DNA from: an uncultured bacterium
GTDB lineage: Bacteria; Bacillota; Clostridia; Christensenellales; Borkfalkiaceae
NCBI GenBank assembly: GCA_934871445.1
Contig: CAKXBD010000028.1
Span: forward strand, 1 to 18,596
Direction: 5' to 3'
Length of the DNA: 18,596 bases
In this document: positions 5,814 through 13,388 of the stretch, in pieces
How the letters are laid out: each line of letters begins with the position of its first letter
Numbering within the stretch: position 1 is the stretch's first letter
Translations under genes and position numbers: made by a program
The notes under the pieces: generated by a model
The model's input: only the letters and a program-made list of their open reading frames with translations
What the model was told of the DNA's origin: nothing
The model's database searches: none

Positions 5814-5842
5814 ATTATAGCACAACTGAAACCGTGAGACAA
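5814..5842 (-). promoter_or_regulatory. Promoter of the lipid kinase gene, adjacent to its ATG
   Basis: TTGTCT (5837-5842), 17 bp, TATAAT (5814-5819) preceded by TGTGC, an extended -10. Only 6 nt separate the -10 from the ATG at 5807, which would put transcription start at or next to the start codon. Confidence 0.7.
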
Positions 5843-5854
5843 CTTTTTTGAGGG

Positions 5855-6544
5855 TCAAATAGAAAATTCGGAGGCTAATAAAAGATAAGAATCACACAGG
5901 TAAACTTGAAGATATCGGATATCTTTTGCATAGATCGTTCCACGAATAATTTCTTCGGCCATTAAAGCCGCCTGCGCGGCACAGGCGGAAATATCTGTAA
6001 ATATCCCTCCGGAATTTTCCTCTGCCAGGCAGGATAAAACTCCGCCCACGGAAGACAGCGTCCGTCTCAATGTCTGTTGCGTATATTCCCCTGTTTCCGC
6101 TTTATTGGCTATATCGTATAACAGATGAATACAACTACTCAATGTAGAAAAACACCCAGAAAGTTTTTCGGCATTCTGTTTTTCCGAACGTTTTTTCAAA
6201 TACAGAACGGATACACTCTCTTCAATAACCGAAGAGGGTATGTCCTTGTCATTCAAATTATTTCGTACGGTCTTTGCATCCGTTTCCGTAAAATAACAGG
6301 AATATACGGCATAATTTGTGCGGCCCCGACTCATCACATATCCCGCCCCGCCATCGAGATATACTTCTTCGGCCGAAGCCGCGACATTTTCTTCTTCGGA
6401 AATGAGAAAATAAAAACTTTCTCCTATATTTACCTCTACCGCTCGGATGAGAGCATGTGCGTAAAAAATCCCCGAAATTACCGTCGCAATCGATAATATT
6501 CCCGCGAGAATAAATGCTTTTTTACGAAAAAAATCCGTCTTCAT
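5855..6544 (-). CDS. Membrane-anchored SPOR-like protein of unknown function
   Basis: 229 residues. A short basic N-terminus (KTDFFRKK) is followed by one membrane segment at about residues 9-32 (AFILAGILSIATVISGIFYA), so most of the protein is probably extracytoplasmic. Residues about 40-95 resemble a SPOR-type repeat (FYFLISEE, then GGAGYVMSRG, then NYAVYSCYF and DAKTVRNNL). SPOR domains bind denuded peptidoglycan at division or spore septa. The remaining alpha-helical half is unrecognised. The ATG at 6544 is preferred to a TTG at 6574. Neither has a Shine-Dalgarno; a TACAAT lies 6 nt before the ATG but lacks a good -35. It follows the polymerase/ligase-like gene by about 30 bp. The SPOR resemblance is by eye. 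Confidence 0.65.
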   Translation of the reverse strand: MKTDFFRKKAFILAGILSIATVISGIFYAHALIRAVEVNIGESFYFLISEEENVAASAEEVYLDGGAGYVMSRGRTNYAVYSCYFTETDAKTVRNNLNDKDIPSSVIEESVSVLYLKKRSEKQNAEKLSGCFSTLSSCIHLLYDIANKAETGEYTQQTLRRTLSSVGGVLSCLAEENSGGIFTDISACAAQAALMAEEIIRGTIYAKDIRYLQVYLCDSYLLLASEFSI

Positions 6545-6576
6545 ATAAATATTGTATGCGACGGATTTTCTCAAAA

Positions 6577-7959
6577 TTACCTACGGCTTTTTTCCTTTAA
6601 GGGCAATAACGGATTTTCCAATCTCCGTTCCTGTAAAATGAACAAGAGAACAGTAAGAAGCTCAAACGGCAAAGGACAAAATTCGCCGGGGTTTACCTGA
6701 CTCATCATCAATATGCCGAGATAAGAAATGCCTAGACACAGAGACCAAGTACAGTAATTGCGGAAAATCAATTTTACTCTGCCGATAAATTGAAAGAGAT
6801 ACGCGGCTACGCCGACCAAGCCCATACTGCCGATGATTTGAGGAATCATCATATGATACCAAGCCATGGAGCCTTTCTTTTTATATTCGCCGTAAACGAT
6901 ATCGTTGTCGAGGATCCCGAATCCTACTAGCGGATTCTTTTTGAACTTTTCGATAGCCTGCAACATCATTTCATAACGAGCGTCTCCGGTGATGACGTCA
7001 TCCGCGAGGAAACGATCCTGAATGACATCAATAATAATTTGTCCGAAGCAAAGGAATATTAACAACAAAGCCGCAAGACATAACAAAGTTCTGAACAATC
7101 GTTTTTTTCCGCAAAATACCCAATAGGCACAGCAGACTAAAATTTCAACGCTCCCGAATAGAAGCCCTCCCCGCGACGTACTGACGGCAATCGCAGCATA
7201 GAACACGGGAGAAAGGATCGCGGTCCAAGGGCGCTTTAATGCAAGAAAAAGCGGAAACGGCATTGCAAACATTAAAAGCGTAGAAATGTTGTTTCGGGAA
7301 AAGCCCAAGGCATAGGAAGTAGGAATCCCCTTATAGCTTTTGTAATATCCCGATGCGATGATAAATACGCATAAAAGGCCCAAAAAGGTCATGATTGCGG
7401 AAAAACGAATTTTAATATCGTAATCTCGTTTTACGGAAAACTGAGATTTCATCAGAAAATAAGTGGCCAACATTCCAAAGCCAAGCCCCAACATATAATA
7501 GGAGCCTATGGCATATTCCTTCAAGGAAAAATTCCCAATCCCTCCGAGCATGATAGCCACTCCGACAGCCAAAATGCCATAGGCACTCTCCCCCGTTTTC
7601 ATGGGTTTGCGATAAAAAATAAAGTGGAAAATCAAACAGAGAGCAACAGCCGGCGCATACTTAATATAGGGAAAGAAGGTATCAAAAGAATCGTAACAAT
7701 TTGTCGTAAAAGCAGAAATCAATAGAAAGGGCAACGTCGTTGGAAGAATATCGTCGCAAATCAAAAGAATAAAGGCAATAAGGGCTACAAAACAAACCGC
7801 CCCGACGACTTCCTGACTCGTTGCGACGAAGAGACAAGCTGCAAGCGTCTCAAAAATATAGAACACATAGCTATTAAAAAATTCTCTTATATTCTTCAAG
7901 AGCACTTTCCAATCCAAGGCTGCCCAGAAATCTCCTACACTTTGTAAAACTTTATTCAT
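6577..7959 (-). CDS. O-antigen ligase/polymerase-like membrane protein (Wzy_C type)
   Basis: 460-residue integral membrane protein with roughly ten hydrophobic segments. A larger extracytoplasmic loop comes late in the protein and contains NPLVGFGILDND and WYHMMIPQIIGSMGLVGVA, which is the pattern of the O-antigen ligase/polymerase family. Such proteins polymerise or ligate lipid-linked glycans on the outer face of the membrane. In a Gram-positive host the product would be a capsule-like or secondary wall polymer. Start at 7959 is set by GAGGA 6 nt before the ATG; a longer frame to 7986 lacks this. No glycosyltransferases or flippase are beside it, so it is an orphan and its substrate is unknown. 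Confidence 0.82.
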   Translation of the reverse strand: MNKVLQSVGDFWAALDWKVLLKNIREFFNSYVFYIFETLAACLFVATSQEVVGAVCFVALIAFILLICDDILPTTLPFLLISAFTTNCYDSFDTFFPYIKYAPAVALCLIFHFIFYRKPMKTGESAYGILAVGVAIMLGGIGNFSLKEYAIGSYYMLGLGFGMLATYFLMKSQFSVKRDYDIKIRFSAIMTFLGLLCVFIIASGYYKSYKGIPTSYALGFSRNNISTLLMFAMPFPLFLALKRPWTAILSPVFYAAIAVSTSRGGLLFGSVEILVCCAYWVFCGKKRLFRTLLCLAALLLIFLCFGQIIIDVIQDRFLADDVITGDARYEMMLQAIEKFKKNPLVGFGILDNDIVYGEYKKKGSMAWYHMMIPQIIGSMGLVGVAAYLFQFIGRVKLIFRNYCTWSLCLGISYLGILMMSQVNPGEFCPLPFELLTVLLFILQERRLENPLLPLKEKSRR

Positions 7960-7970
7960 ATATATCCTCA

Positions 7971-8151
7971 TTAGTAATTTCTGCAATTTTGGCGAACGGA
8001 ATACTCAAAGTTTGTGATTTCCTTATTTTTCAATTCTTTTTCCGCAAAAAGGACAAAATCACATCTGTGAGAAATACGTTTTCCGCAGTACTCACATATA
8101 AAAGTATTCTTTTTTACTTTTTTCCTCTCCTTTTTCAAATGAAAAAACGCA
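7971..8151 (-). pseudogene. Out-of-frame remnant: second membrane segment and CxxC tail of the upstream small gene
   Basis: Beyond the stop of the small membrane gene, coding-like sequence continues in two other frames. From about 8240 to 8135 one frame encodes a hydrophobic stretch (FFLLLFSGGILLCSVCFC) ending in MRFF. From about 8140 to 7971 another frame encodes a basic linker and a CxxC element (FICEYCGKRISHRC), ending before the ligase-like gene. Read together they would complete a two-membrane-segment protein with a metal-binding-like tail. The breaks fall near homopolymers (GGGG, T6). Either the gene is decayed or there are sequence errors. Low certainty. Confidence 0.35.
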
Positions 8152-8355
8152 TTACACAAAAACAGACGGAACAAAGAAGTATTCCGCCCGAAAACAGAAG
8201 CAGAAAAAAATTTTCGGTCTGCCGACTTTGAAAATATTTCCTCCGCCCCTAAAAAAGAGAATCCCCGCCGACAGGAGCGACAAAAATGCCAAGACAAAAC
8301 ACAAAATTGAAATGATGAAAGCCATTTTTACCGCATTGTCGCGCTTTGAAGACAT
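8152..8355 (-). CDS. Small membrane protein, probably frameshifted
   Basis: 67 codons as read. The start is well supported by AAGGAG 5 nt before the ATG, overlapping the stop of the PNPOx-like gene, so the two are translationally linked. Residues about 10-35 form one membrane helix (MAFIISILCFVLAFLSLLSA). After residue about 36 the sequence turns into odd Phe/Cys-rich residues (IFFCFCFRAEYFF). Better membrane-like and zinc-ribbon-like sequence continues in other frames downstream. I therefore suspect the native protein was about 125 residues and has lost its frame. No family recognised. Confidence 0.5.
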   Translation of the reverse strand: MSSKRDNAVKMAFIISILCFVLAFLSLLSAGILFFRGGGNIFKVGRPKIFFCFCFRAEYFFVPSVFV

Positions 8356-8364
8356 AAATTCTCC

Positions 8365-8781
8365 TTACAGATCAAAATCTTCCGACTTAAAATTACTATA
8401 ATAACGTCCCTTTTCTGCTGTAAATTTTAATACACAATAATCAGGATCTTCGATTCCTCCGGGATAGTACATCGTATCCCCCTCTCTCCAAATTCGTTTC
8501 TTGGCCTCCACAGTTTGCAAAACTTCGATATATCCGGCTAAACTTACGCCCCGAAAAAAACGCCGATCAATAAAATAAATACTCGATTTAGGGTTACAAA
8601 GAAAACACTTTACCTTATTGGACGACGTGTTCGTAGAAAACCAAAAAGTTTTTATCCCTTCGCGTTCTCTCGGTTTAAGCATAGCTTTCGTAATCGGATA
8701 CCCCTCTGCATCAATATAGCAAATTTGAGTTAAAGGAGATTTATCGATTAAAGCGCCTATCGTTTGTTCGGGATCTCTCAT
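8365..8781 (-). CDS. Pyridoxamine 5'-phosphate oxidase-like flavin-binding protein
   Basis: 138 residues, the usual size of short PNPOx-like split-barrel proteins, which bind FMN, F420 or haem and often act as stress-related reductases. Recognisable pattern: QICYIDAEGYPITKAML near residues 18-34, KTFWFSTNTSSNKV near 44-57, SSIYFID, GVSLAGYIEVL and YCVLKFTAEKGRYY at the end. It lacks the extra C-terminal part of true PdxH, so biosynthesis of PLP is unlikely. The start is set by a strong GGAGGGGAG 8 nt upstream. Its promoter overlaps the end of nrdG. Cofactor and substrate are unknown. Confidence 0.85.
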   Translation of the reverse strand: MRDPEQTIGALIDKSPLTQICYIDAEGYPITKAMLKPREREGIKTFWFSTNTSSNKVKCFLCNPKSSIYFIDRRFFRGVSLAGYIEVLQTVEAKKRIWREGDTMYYPGGIEDPDYCVLKFTAEKGRYYSNFKSEDFDL

Positions 8782-8804
8782 GTTTATTTCTCCCCTCCAA
8801 AAAT

Positions 8805-8837
8805 AAAATACCCACTATCTATTATAGCAGGTATTTT
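8805..8837 (-). terminator. nrdG terminator hairpin that contains the next gene's start site
   Basis: Arms GGTATTTT (8830-8837) and AAAATACC (8805-8812), 8 bp, with an inner CTAT/ATAG pairing, followed on the minus strand by ATTTTTGG. It begins just after the nrdG stop (8842-8844). The -10 of the downstream gene (8821-8826) is inside the hairpin, and its predicted start (about 8814) lies between the arms, so transcripts from that promoter would lack the 5' arm. Confidence 0.65.
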
Positions 8838-8849
8838 TCGATTAATCAA
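8821..8849 (-). promoter_or_regulatory. Promoter of the PNPOx-like gene, nested in the nrdG end
   Basis: TTGATT (8844-8849, covering the last nrdG codons and stop), 17 bp, TATAAT (8821-8826) with a TGC extended -10. Perfect -10. It separates this operon from NrdR-controlled nrdDG. Confidence 0.75.
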
Positions 8850-9369
8850 GATATAAAACGGGCTTTTTTTCCGAAATTGATTTTTTTACGTCGAGAACTC
8901 GTTGATTGGACGAGCCGCGAAACAAAAGCGTTATCTTTTTCAGCTCTTCCACAAACGGACCGTCTACCAAAACATCAAAGAGAGAAATCAATTCCTTTGT
9001 CGCCGCCGTATTTTTGTTTTTCTCAAAGAGGTCTCCCGTTTCCGGATTCAGTGTATAACCCGTATAACACCAAATCGTCTTTTTAGGATGTATCTTTCGA
9101 ACCTCTTTCACAAAGGGAAACAATGCCGCTTGATTTTGAGGTTCTAACGGTTCTCCGCCGAGCAAAGAAAGCCCCGCTATATATGATGCGCCTAACTTAT
9201 CGAAAATCTCCCTTTGGATTTCTTCGTCAAAAGGACGCCCGTAATTGAAATCCCAAGCTATTTGATTGAAACAGTTTTTACAATGATGCGTACATCCCGA
9301 AACGAAAAGGGAAATCCGAACCCCCTCTCCGTTCGCGATGTCTGTCCATTTAATCTCGGCGTAATTCAT
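8842..9369 (-). CDS. nrdG: Anaerobic ribonucleotide reductase activating protein
   Basis: 175-residue radical SAM enzyme. It reductively cleaves S-adenosylmethionine and installs the glycyl radical on NrdD. The iron-sulfur motif is CTHHCKNC (Cys 26, 30, 33), with the family's preceding GEGVRISLFVSGC. A GGEP SAM-binding motif sits in LSLLGGEPLEPQN. Length matches the family. It follows nrdD with 6 bp between stop and start and has no Shine-Dalgarno, so translation is probably coupled to nrdD. A terminator hairpin follows. Confidence 0.95.
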   Translation of the reverse strand: MNYAEIKWTDIANGEGVRISLFVSGCTHHCKNCFNQIAWDFNYGRPFDEEIQREIFDKLGASYIAGLSLLGGEPLEPQNQAALFPFVKEVRKIHPKKTIWCYTGYTLNPETGDLFEKNKNTAATKELISLFDVLVDGPFVEELKKITLLFRGSSNQRVLDVKKSISEKKPVLYLD

Positions 9370-9375
9370 AGGCGA

Positions 9376-11550
9376 TTATAAGTGCAGGACTCTGTCCTTA
9401 ATTTCCTGCGTTCTGCCCTGATTCCAGAACTGCGTTCCGATATATCCACAGGTGCGCCTTGCAACGTTCATCTTCGATTGATCACGGTTGCCGCAATTAG
9501 GGCATTCCCACACAAGCTTACCATTTTCGTCCGTGACGATTACAATTTCTCCGTCGTAGCCACAGACTTGGCAAAAATCGCTCTTAGTATTGAGCTCCGC
9601 ATACATAATATTTTCATAGATGAACTTCATGACTGCGAGCACTGCGGGCAAATTATTCTGCATATTGGGAACTTCAACATAACTGATTGCCCCGCCGGGA
9701 GAAAGCTGTTGAAACTCACTTTCAAATTTCAGCTTTGTAAAGGCGTCTATCTTTTCACTTACATGCACATGATAACTATTGGTAATATAATTTTTATCCG
9801 TGACTCCGGGAATAATTCCGAAACGATTCTGCAAGCATTTCGCAAATTTATACGTGGTGCTCTCCAACGGCGTGCCGTAAAGGGAAAAGTCTATATTTTC
9901 CTTGGCTTTCCACTCTTTGCATTTATCGTTCATGTGCTGCATCACGGCTAAGGCGAAAGGCTTCGCTTCTTCATCCGTATGGGACTTGCCTGTCATGTAT
10001 TTCGTACACTCGTAAAGTCCCGCATATCCCAAAGAAATCGTGGAATATCCTCCATACAGAAGTTTATCGATGGTCTCTCCTTTCTTTAAGCGAGCGAGCG
10101 CTCCATACTGCCAAAGAATAGGCGCCGCATCGGAAACGGTTCCTTTCAGCCTGTTGTGGCGATACATGAGTGCCCGATAACAAAGTTCGAGCCTTTCATC
10201 AAAGATTTCCCAGAATTTCTTTTCGTTTCCGCCCGAAGACAACGCGACATCGACCAAATTGATGGTTACGACTCCCTGATTAAAGCGGCCGTAATACTTC
10301 GGTTTACCGTTCTCGTCCACATAAGGCGTCAAAAAGCTCCGACACCCCATGCAAGTATAACAATGTCCCTCCCCATTCTTATCTACTTTATATTCCAGCA
10401 TTTTCTTTTCGGAAATATAATCGGGAACCATACGCTTCGCAGTACATTTGGCCGCGAGCTCCGTCAAATACCAATATGGCTGCTCCTTGGAAATATTGTC
10501 GGGCTCCAAGACATAAATGAGTTTGGGAAACGCCGGCGTAATCCATACGCCCGATTCATTTTTGACCCCTTGGATTCTCTGTTTCAGCGTCTCTTCAATA
10601 ATGAGAGCTAAGTCCGATTTTTCCTGCGCGGAACGTGCCTCGTTCAGATACATAAATACCGTCACGAAAGGCGCCTGTCCGTTAGTCGTCAAAAGGGTTA
10701 CTACCTGATATTGAATCATCTGTATTCCCTTGCGAACTTCGTCGCGCAGGCGTTTTTCCGCAATTTTGGCAATATGTGCTTCATCGGAAATGCCTACCTC
10801 AGCCAATTCTTCGGCGACCTCTTTTCTGATTTTCTTTCTGCTGACATCAACAAAAGGCGCCAGATGCGTCAAAGAGATACTCTGTCCGCCATATTGGTTG
10901 GAGGCAACCTGTGCAATAATCTGCGTAGCGATATTGCAGGCAGTCGAAAAACTATGCGGCTTTTCGATAAGCGTCCCTGAAATTACCGTCCCGTTCTGCA
11001 ACATGTCTTCAAGATTGACAAGGTCACAATTATGCATATGCTGCGCAAAATAGTCCGCATCGTGAAAATGAATAATTCCCTGATCATGAGCGGCGACGAT
11101 GTCCTCGGGTAAAAGAATACGCCGAGTGAGGTCTTTAGAAACTTCCCCCGCCATATAATCCCGCTGAACGCTGTTGACTGTGGGATTTTTATTGGAATTT
11201 TCCTGCTTTACCTCTTCATTATTACATTCGATGAGTGTAAGAATTTGTGCGTCCGTCGTGTTGGATTTTCTGACGAGGGCGCGAGAATAACGATACGTAA
11301 TATATTTGCGAGCAAGGATAAAGGCCTTCATGTCCATCAAGCGATTTTCTACCATGTCTTGGATTTCTTCCACATTGACGGAACGCCCCATCTGAGAACA
11401 CTCTTTCATCACGTTGTCCGCAAGCGCACGGATTTGTTCTTCTGAAATGCGCGAAACCTCATTGACTTCTTTATTCGCCTTTCTCACGGCATTTACGATT
11501 TTCTCTTCATCAAATATCGCTTCTTGTCCGCTTCTTTTAATAATTTTCAT
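9376..11550 (-). CDS. nrdD: Anaerobic ribonucleoside-triphosphate reductase
   Basis: Class III ribonucleotide reductase, about 724 residues. It reduces NTPs to dNTPs without oxygen, using a glycyl radical. N-terminal ATP-cone (KIIKRSGQEAIFDEEKIVNA). Catalytic barrel with STACNIATQIIAQVASNQYG and HCYTCMGCRSFLTPY. C-terminal zinc site with two pairs, CQVCG and CPNCG. Glycyl-radical motif RTCGYIG about 20 residues from the C-terminus. The ATG at 11550 is preceded by GAGAGG. A GTG at 11559, 9 bp upstream, is an equally possible start. Oxygen-sensitive: consistent with strict anaerobiosis. Controlled by four NrdR-type boxes around the promoter. Confidence 0.97.
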   Translation of the reverse strand: MKIIKRSGQEAIFDEEKIVNAVRKANKEVNEVSRISEEQIRALADNVMKECSQMGRSVNVEEIQDMVENRLMDMKAFILARKYITYRYSRALVRKSNTTDAQILTLIECNNEEVKQENSNKNPTVNSVQRDYMAGEVSKDLTRRILLPEDIVAAHDQGIIHFHDADYFAQHMHNCDLVNLEDMLQNGTVISGTLIEKPHSFSTACNIATQIIAQVASNQYGGQSISLTHLAPFVDVSRKKIRKEVAEELAEVGISDEAHIAKIAEKRLRDEVRKGIQMIQYQVVTLLTTNGQAPFVTVFMYLNEARSAQEKSDLALIIEETLKQRIQGVKNESGVWITPAFPKLIYVLEPDNISKEQPYWYLTELAAKCTAKRMVPDYISEKKMLEYKVDKNGEGHCYTCMGCRSFLTPYVDENGKPKYYGRFNQGVVTINLVDVALSSGGNEKKFWEIFDERLELCYRALMYRHNRLKGTVSDAAPILWQYGALARLKKGETIDKLLYGGYSTISLGYAGLYECTKYMTGKSHTDEEAKPFALAVMQHMNDKCKEWKAKENIDFSLYGTPLESTTYKFAKCLQNRFGIIPGVTDKNYITNSYHVHVSEKIDAFTKLKFESEFQQLSPGGAISYVEVPNMQNNLPAVLAVMKFIYENIMYAELNTKSDFCQVCGYDGEIVIVTDENGKLVWECPNCGNRDQSKMNVARRTCGYIGTQFWNQGRTQEIKDRVLHL

Positions 11551-11596
11551 AGCCTTCACCCTCTCTTTCCTTTCTATTCATTCCGCAAACTCTTAC

Positions 11597-11643
11597 CACA
11601 ATATATTGTGCCATATTTTTATTTTTAACACAAGATATTGTGT
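11597..11643. promoter_or_regulatory. NrdR box pair, downstream of the nrdD promoter
   Basis: CACAATATATTGTG (11597-11610, perfect palindrome) and ACACAAGATATTGTGT (11628-11643). Their centres are 32 bp apart, about three helical turns, as is typical of paired NrdR boxes. Both lie in the transcribed leader. NrdR is an ATP/dATP-sensing zinc-finger repressor of ribonucleotide reductase genes; its gene is not in the window. Confidence 0.85.
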
Positions 11644-11664
11644 TTTCTCAATCGGTGCCTTTAT

Positions 11665-11692
11665 ATTATACCACATCTTGTGGTAAAGTCAA
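11665..11692 (-). promoter_or_regulatory. nrdDG promoter
   Basis: TTGACT (11687-11692), 16 bp, TATAAT (11665-11670). The spacer is almost entirely occupied by the third NrdR-like box, so repressor binding should block RNA polymerase directly. Confidence 0.8.
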
Positions 11693-11715
11693 GAGGATTG
11701 CACAAGATATTGTAT
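11670..11715. promoter_or_regulatory. NrdR box pair, over and upstream of the nrdD promoter
   Basis: ACCACA-TCT-TGTGGT (11670-11684, 15 bp, one base shorter than the usual 16) covers the -10/-35 spacer. GCACAAGATATTGTAT (11700-11715) lies upstream of the -35. Centres are about 31 bp apart. Together with the downstream pair this gives four operators. Confidence 0.75.
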
Positions 11716-11830
11716 AGAAAAAACTTATAACCCAAAAGTGCAAAAGTGTCGATAATGATATTTTTTAAGAGAAAAACCTCAAAATCCATTTTTTGAGTTT
11801 CGAAAATCAAATATTTTCACTTTTTCACAA

Positions 11831-11860
11831 AAAATAGCGGCCAAAATAGGCCGCTATTTT
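11831..11860. terminator. Terminator after rho, possibly bidirectional
   Basis: AAAATAGCGGCC (11831-11842) pairs with GGCCGCTATTTT (11849-11860), 12 bp with a 6-nt loop. On the minus strand it runs into TTTTTTGTG, so it ends the DUF1934-MBL-rho operon. T-rich sequence also follows on the plus strand. Confidence 0.85.
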
Positions 11861-11888
11861 CATATTTTTTTAATCTCAATTTTATTAT

Positions 11889-13388
11889 TTATTTTTCTTT
11901 AACCGCAGAAGAAGCTATTTTATAGAGTTGAGCGGAACTTGTACTCTTTTCGATAAGTTGTGCTAAATCTTCCGCTTCGAAGGCGGAAAGATAGCGATTG
12001 CGAATGAAAGTTTCGCACTTCAATTCTTCCGGCTTCAAAAGCAAATCGCTGCGCTTTGTCTGCGAATGCGCTACATCGATAGCGGGGAACACATTTTTTG
12101 CGACGAGCATATCGCTCAAACGAATTTCCGAATTTGCAGCTCCGAGAAGTTCTCCAGCCAAAATATCGTCCATGGGATTGCCCGTATCGACGGAAAGCGT
12201 ACCGAGAATGGCGAGAGAACCACCTTGCGAAAGGCATCTCGCCGAACCGAAAAACTTCTTAATATAATGGAGTGTCTTGCTCTCCAAACCGCAGGAAAGC
12301 GTCTTCCCGCCGGAAGATTCTTCCGTTTCATTATAGGCATGAGCCAAGGCCGTAAGAGAATCCACGAGCATGAGAACGTCCATTCCCATTTCCGCGAATC
12401 TTTTTGCGCGTTTCAAAAGAAAATCCGCGGCGAAAACATGGGTTTCAGCCTCATCGTCATAGGTGGTATAAATAAAATCTGCTTTCGGAACAATCTTTTT
12501 GAATTCTCCGACTGCTTCGGGAGATTGATCGGTAAGCAATACCAGCAGTCGAATATCGGGGTGCTCCTCAGAAACCGCTTTCGCAACCTCTTTGAGTAAC
12601 ATGGTCTTCCCAGCCTTCGGAGAAGAAGTAACGACACTGCGCTGTCCTTTTCCTAAAGGAATCAACCAATCGATATATTTTAATGCGGAAGAATTAGATT
12701 TTTCCGAATAGAAAGAAATGCGCTGATCGGGATAGCAAACCTCGCTGAGTTCAAAACGAGAACGTTTATCCTCGCCGACAGGCAAACTATTTACGGACAG
12801 AATTTCCGTGGCAACGAGTGCCGCGTGACGTTTTTCCGCGTGACAAACGACAATATCGCCATCGCGCAAGTCATGCTTTTTAATTTCGGAAACCGTGACG
12901 ATTATCTTTTCGACAGACGCATCGCGACCATTGAGCGGAAATAAAGAAGATACGCCATTTATTGTTTCCAACTGTCCGGTGTAGACTTCTTGCTCAAAAT
13001 AATTTTGCTGGGGCTCGTATTCCGGGGAACGAAAGTCGATGACATTATCCGCCACCACCTCCTGTTTCTCTGCGGCTTCGGGAATATTTGCCTCCGTATC
13101 ATCTTCGGTAATTCCGGAAAGATACAGAAATTTTATTTCATCCAATTTGCTGAATATCTTCGGATCGATATAGGCATCTTTGACAGGCGCGCCACGATTG
13201 GTCTTAGCGGCGGGAGGAACATTACCGATTAGTATTTCCACGATATCCTTTACCAGCGCACCCTTCTTTTTCAACGTAGACTGATTGACGCCGACATGCC
13301 TGCCGACCGAGCGTAAACTTCCAATACTCAAAGTGGAAAGATATTCTGTGTAAGCTTGTTTGAGTTCTTCCAAAGCGCGTTCATTCAT
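11889..13388 (-). CDS. rho: Transcription termination factor Rho homologue with divergent active site
   Basis: 499 residues. Rho is a hexameric RNA-dependent ATPase that ends untranslated transcription. Order: helical N-terminal domain (about 1-55), low-complexity acidic linker (70-135), a degenerate cold-shock RNA-binding domain (about 140-200) and the RecA-like ATPase (about 240-499). Kept: GKGQR, Walker A SPKAGKT (256-262), Walker B LMLVDS with Asp343, KKFFGSAR and NVFPAID. Changed relative to E. coli Rho (numbering from memory): DER becomes DQS (catalytic Glu211 to Gln288, Arg212 to Ser289), Arg269 to Ala347, Lys326 to Leu415, and the arginine-finger Arg366 to Lys445. The start overlaps the MBL stop (TGATG). 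It is certainly a Rho-family protein; whether it hydrolyses ATP and terminates transcription is open. A second rho elsewhere in the genome is possible. Confidence 0.93.
   Translation of the reverse strand: MNERALEELKQAYTEYLSTLSIGSLRSVGRHVGVNQSTLKKKGALVKDIVEILIGNVPPAAKTNRGAPVKDAYIDPKIFSKLDEIKFLYLSGITEDDTEANIPEAAEKQEVVADNVIDFRSPEYEPQQNYFEQEVYTGQLETINGVSSLFPLNGRDASVEKIIVTVSEIKKHDLRDGDIVVCHAEKRHAALVATEILSVNSLPVGEDKRSRFELSEVCYPDQRISFYSEKSNSSALKYIDWLIPLGKGQRSVVTSSPKAGKTMLLKEVAKAVSEEHPDIRLLVLLTDQSPEAVGEFKKIVPKADFIYTTYDDEAETHVFAADFLLKRAKRFAEMGMDVLMLVDSLTALAHAYNETEESSGGKTLSCGLESKTLHYIKKFFGSARCLSQGGSLAILGTLSVDTGNPMDDILAGELLGAANSEIRLSDMLVAKNVFPAIDVAHSQTKRSDLLLKPEELKCETFIRNRYLSAFEAEDLAQLIEKSTSSAQLYKIASSAVKEK

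Larger units (their letters stand above)
11560..11888. other. Intergenic region: nrd control region and rho terminator
   Basis: 329 bp between nrdD and rho. It contains the nrdD leader, promoter and four NrdR-like boxes (11597-11715) and the rho terminator (11831-11860). Between 11716 and 11830 I see only AT-rich sequence. Confidence 0.7.

Noticed and set aside
9370..9375. TATAAT-like sequence just before nrdG
   Set aside because: No -35 at a suitable distance and the gene is 6 bp after nrdD; coupling is a simpler explanation.
9382..10980. Long plus-strand frames opposite nrdD (up to 189 codons)
   Set aside because: Antisense shadows of a gene with clear catalytic motifs; no ribosome sites or promoters for them.
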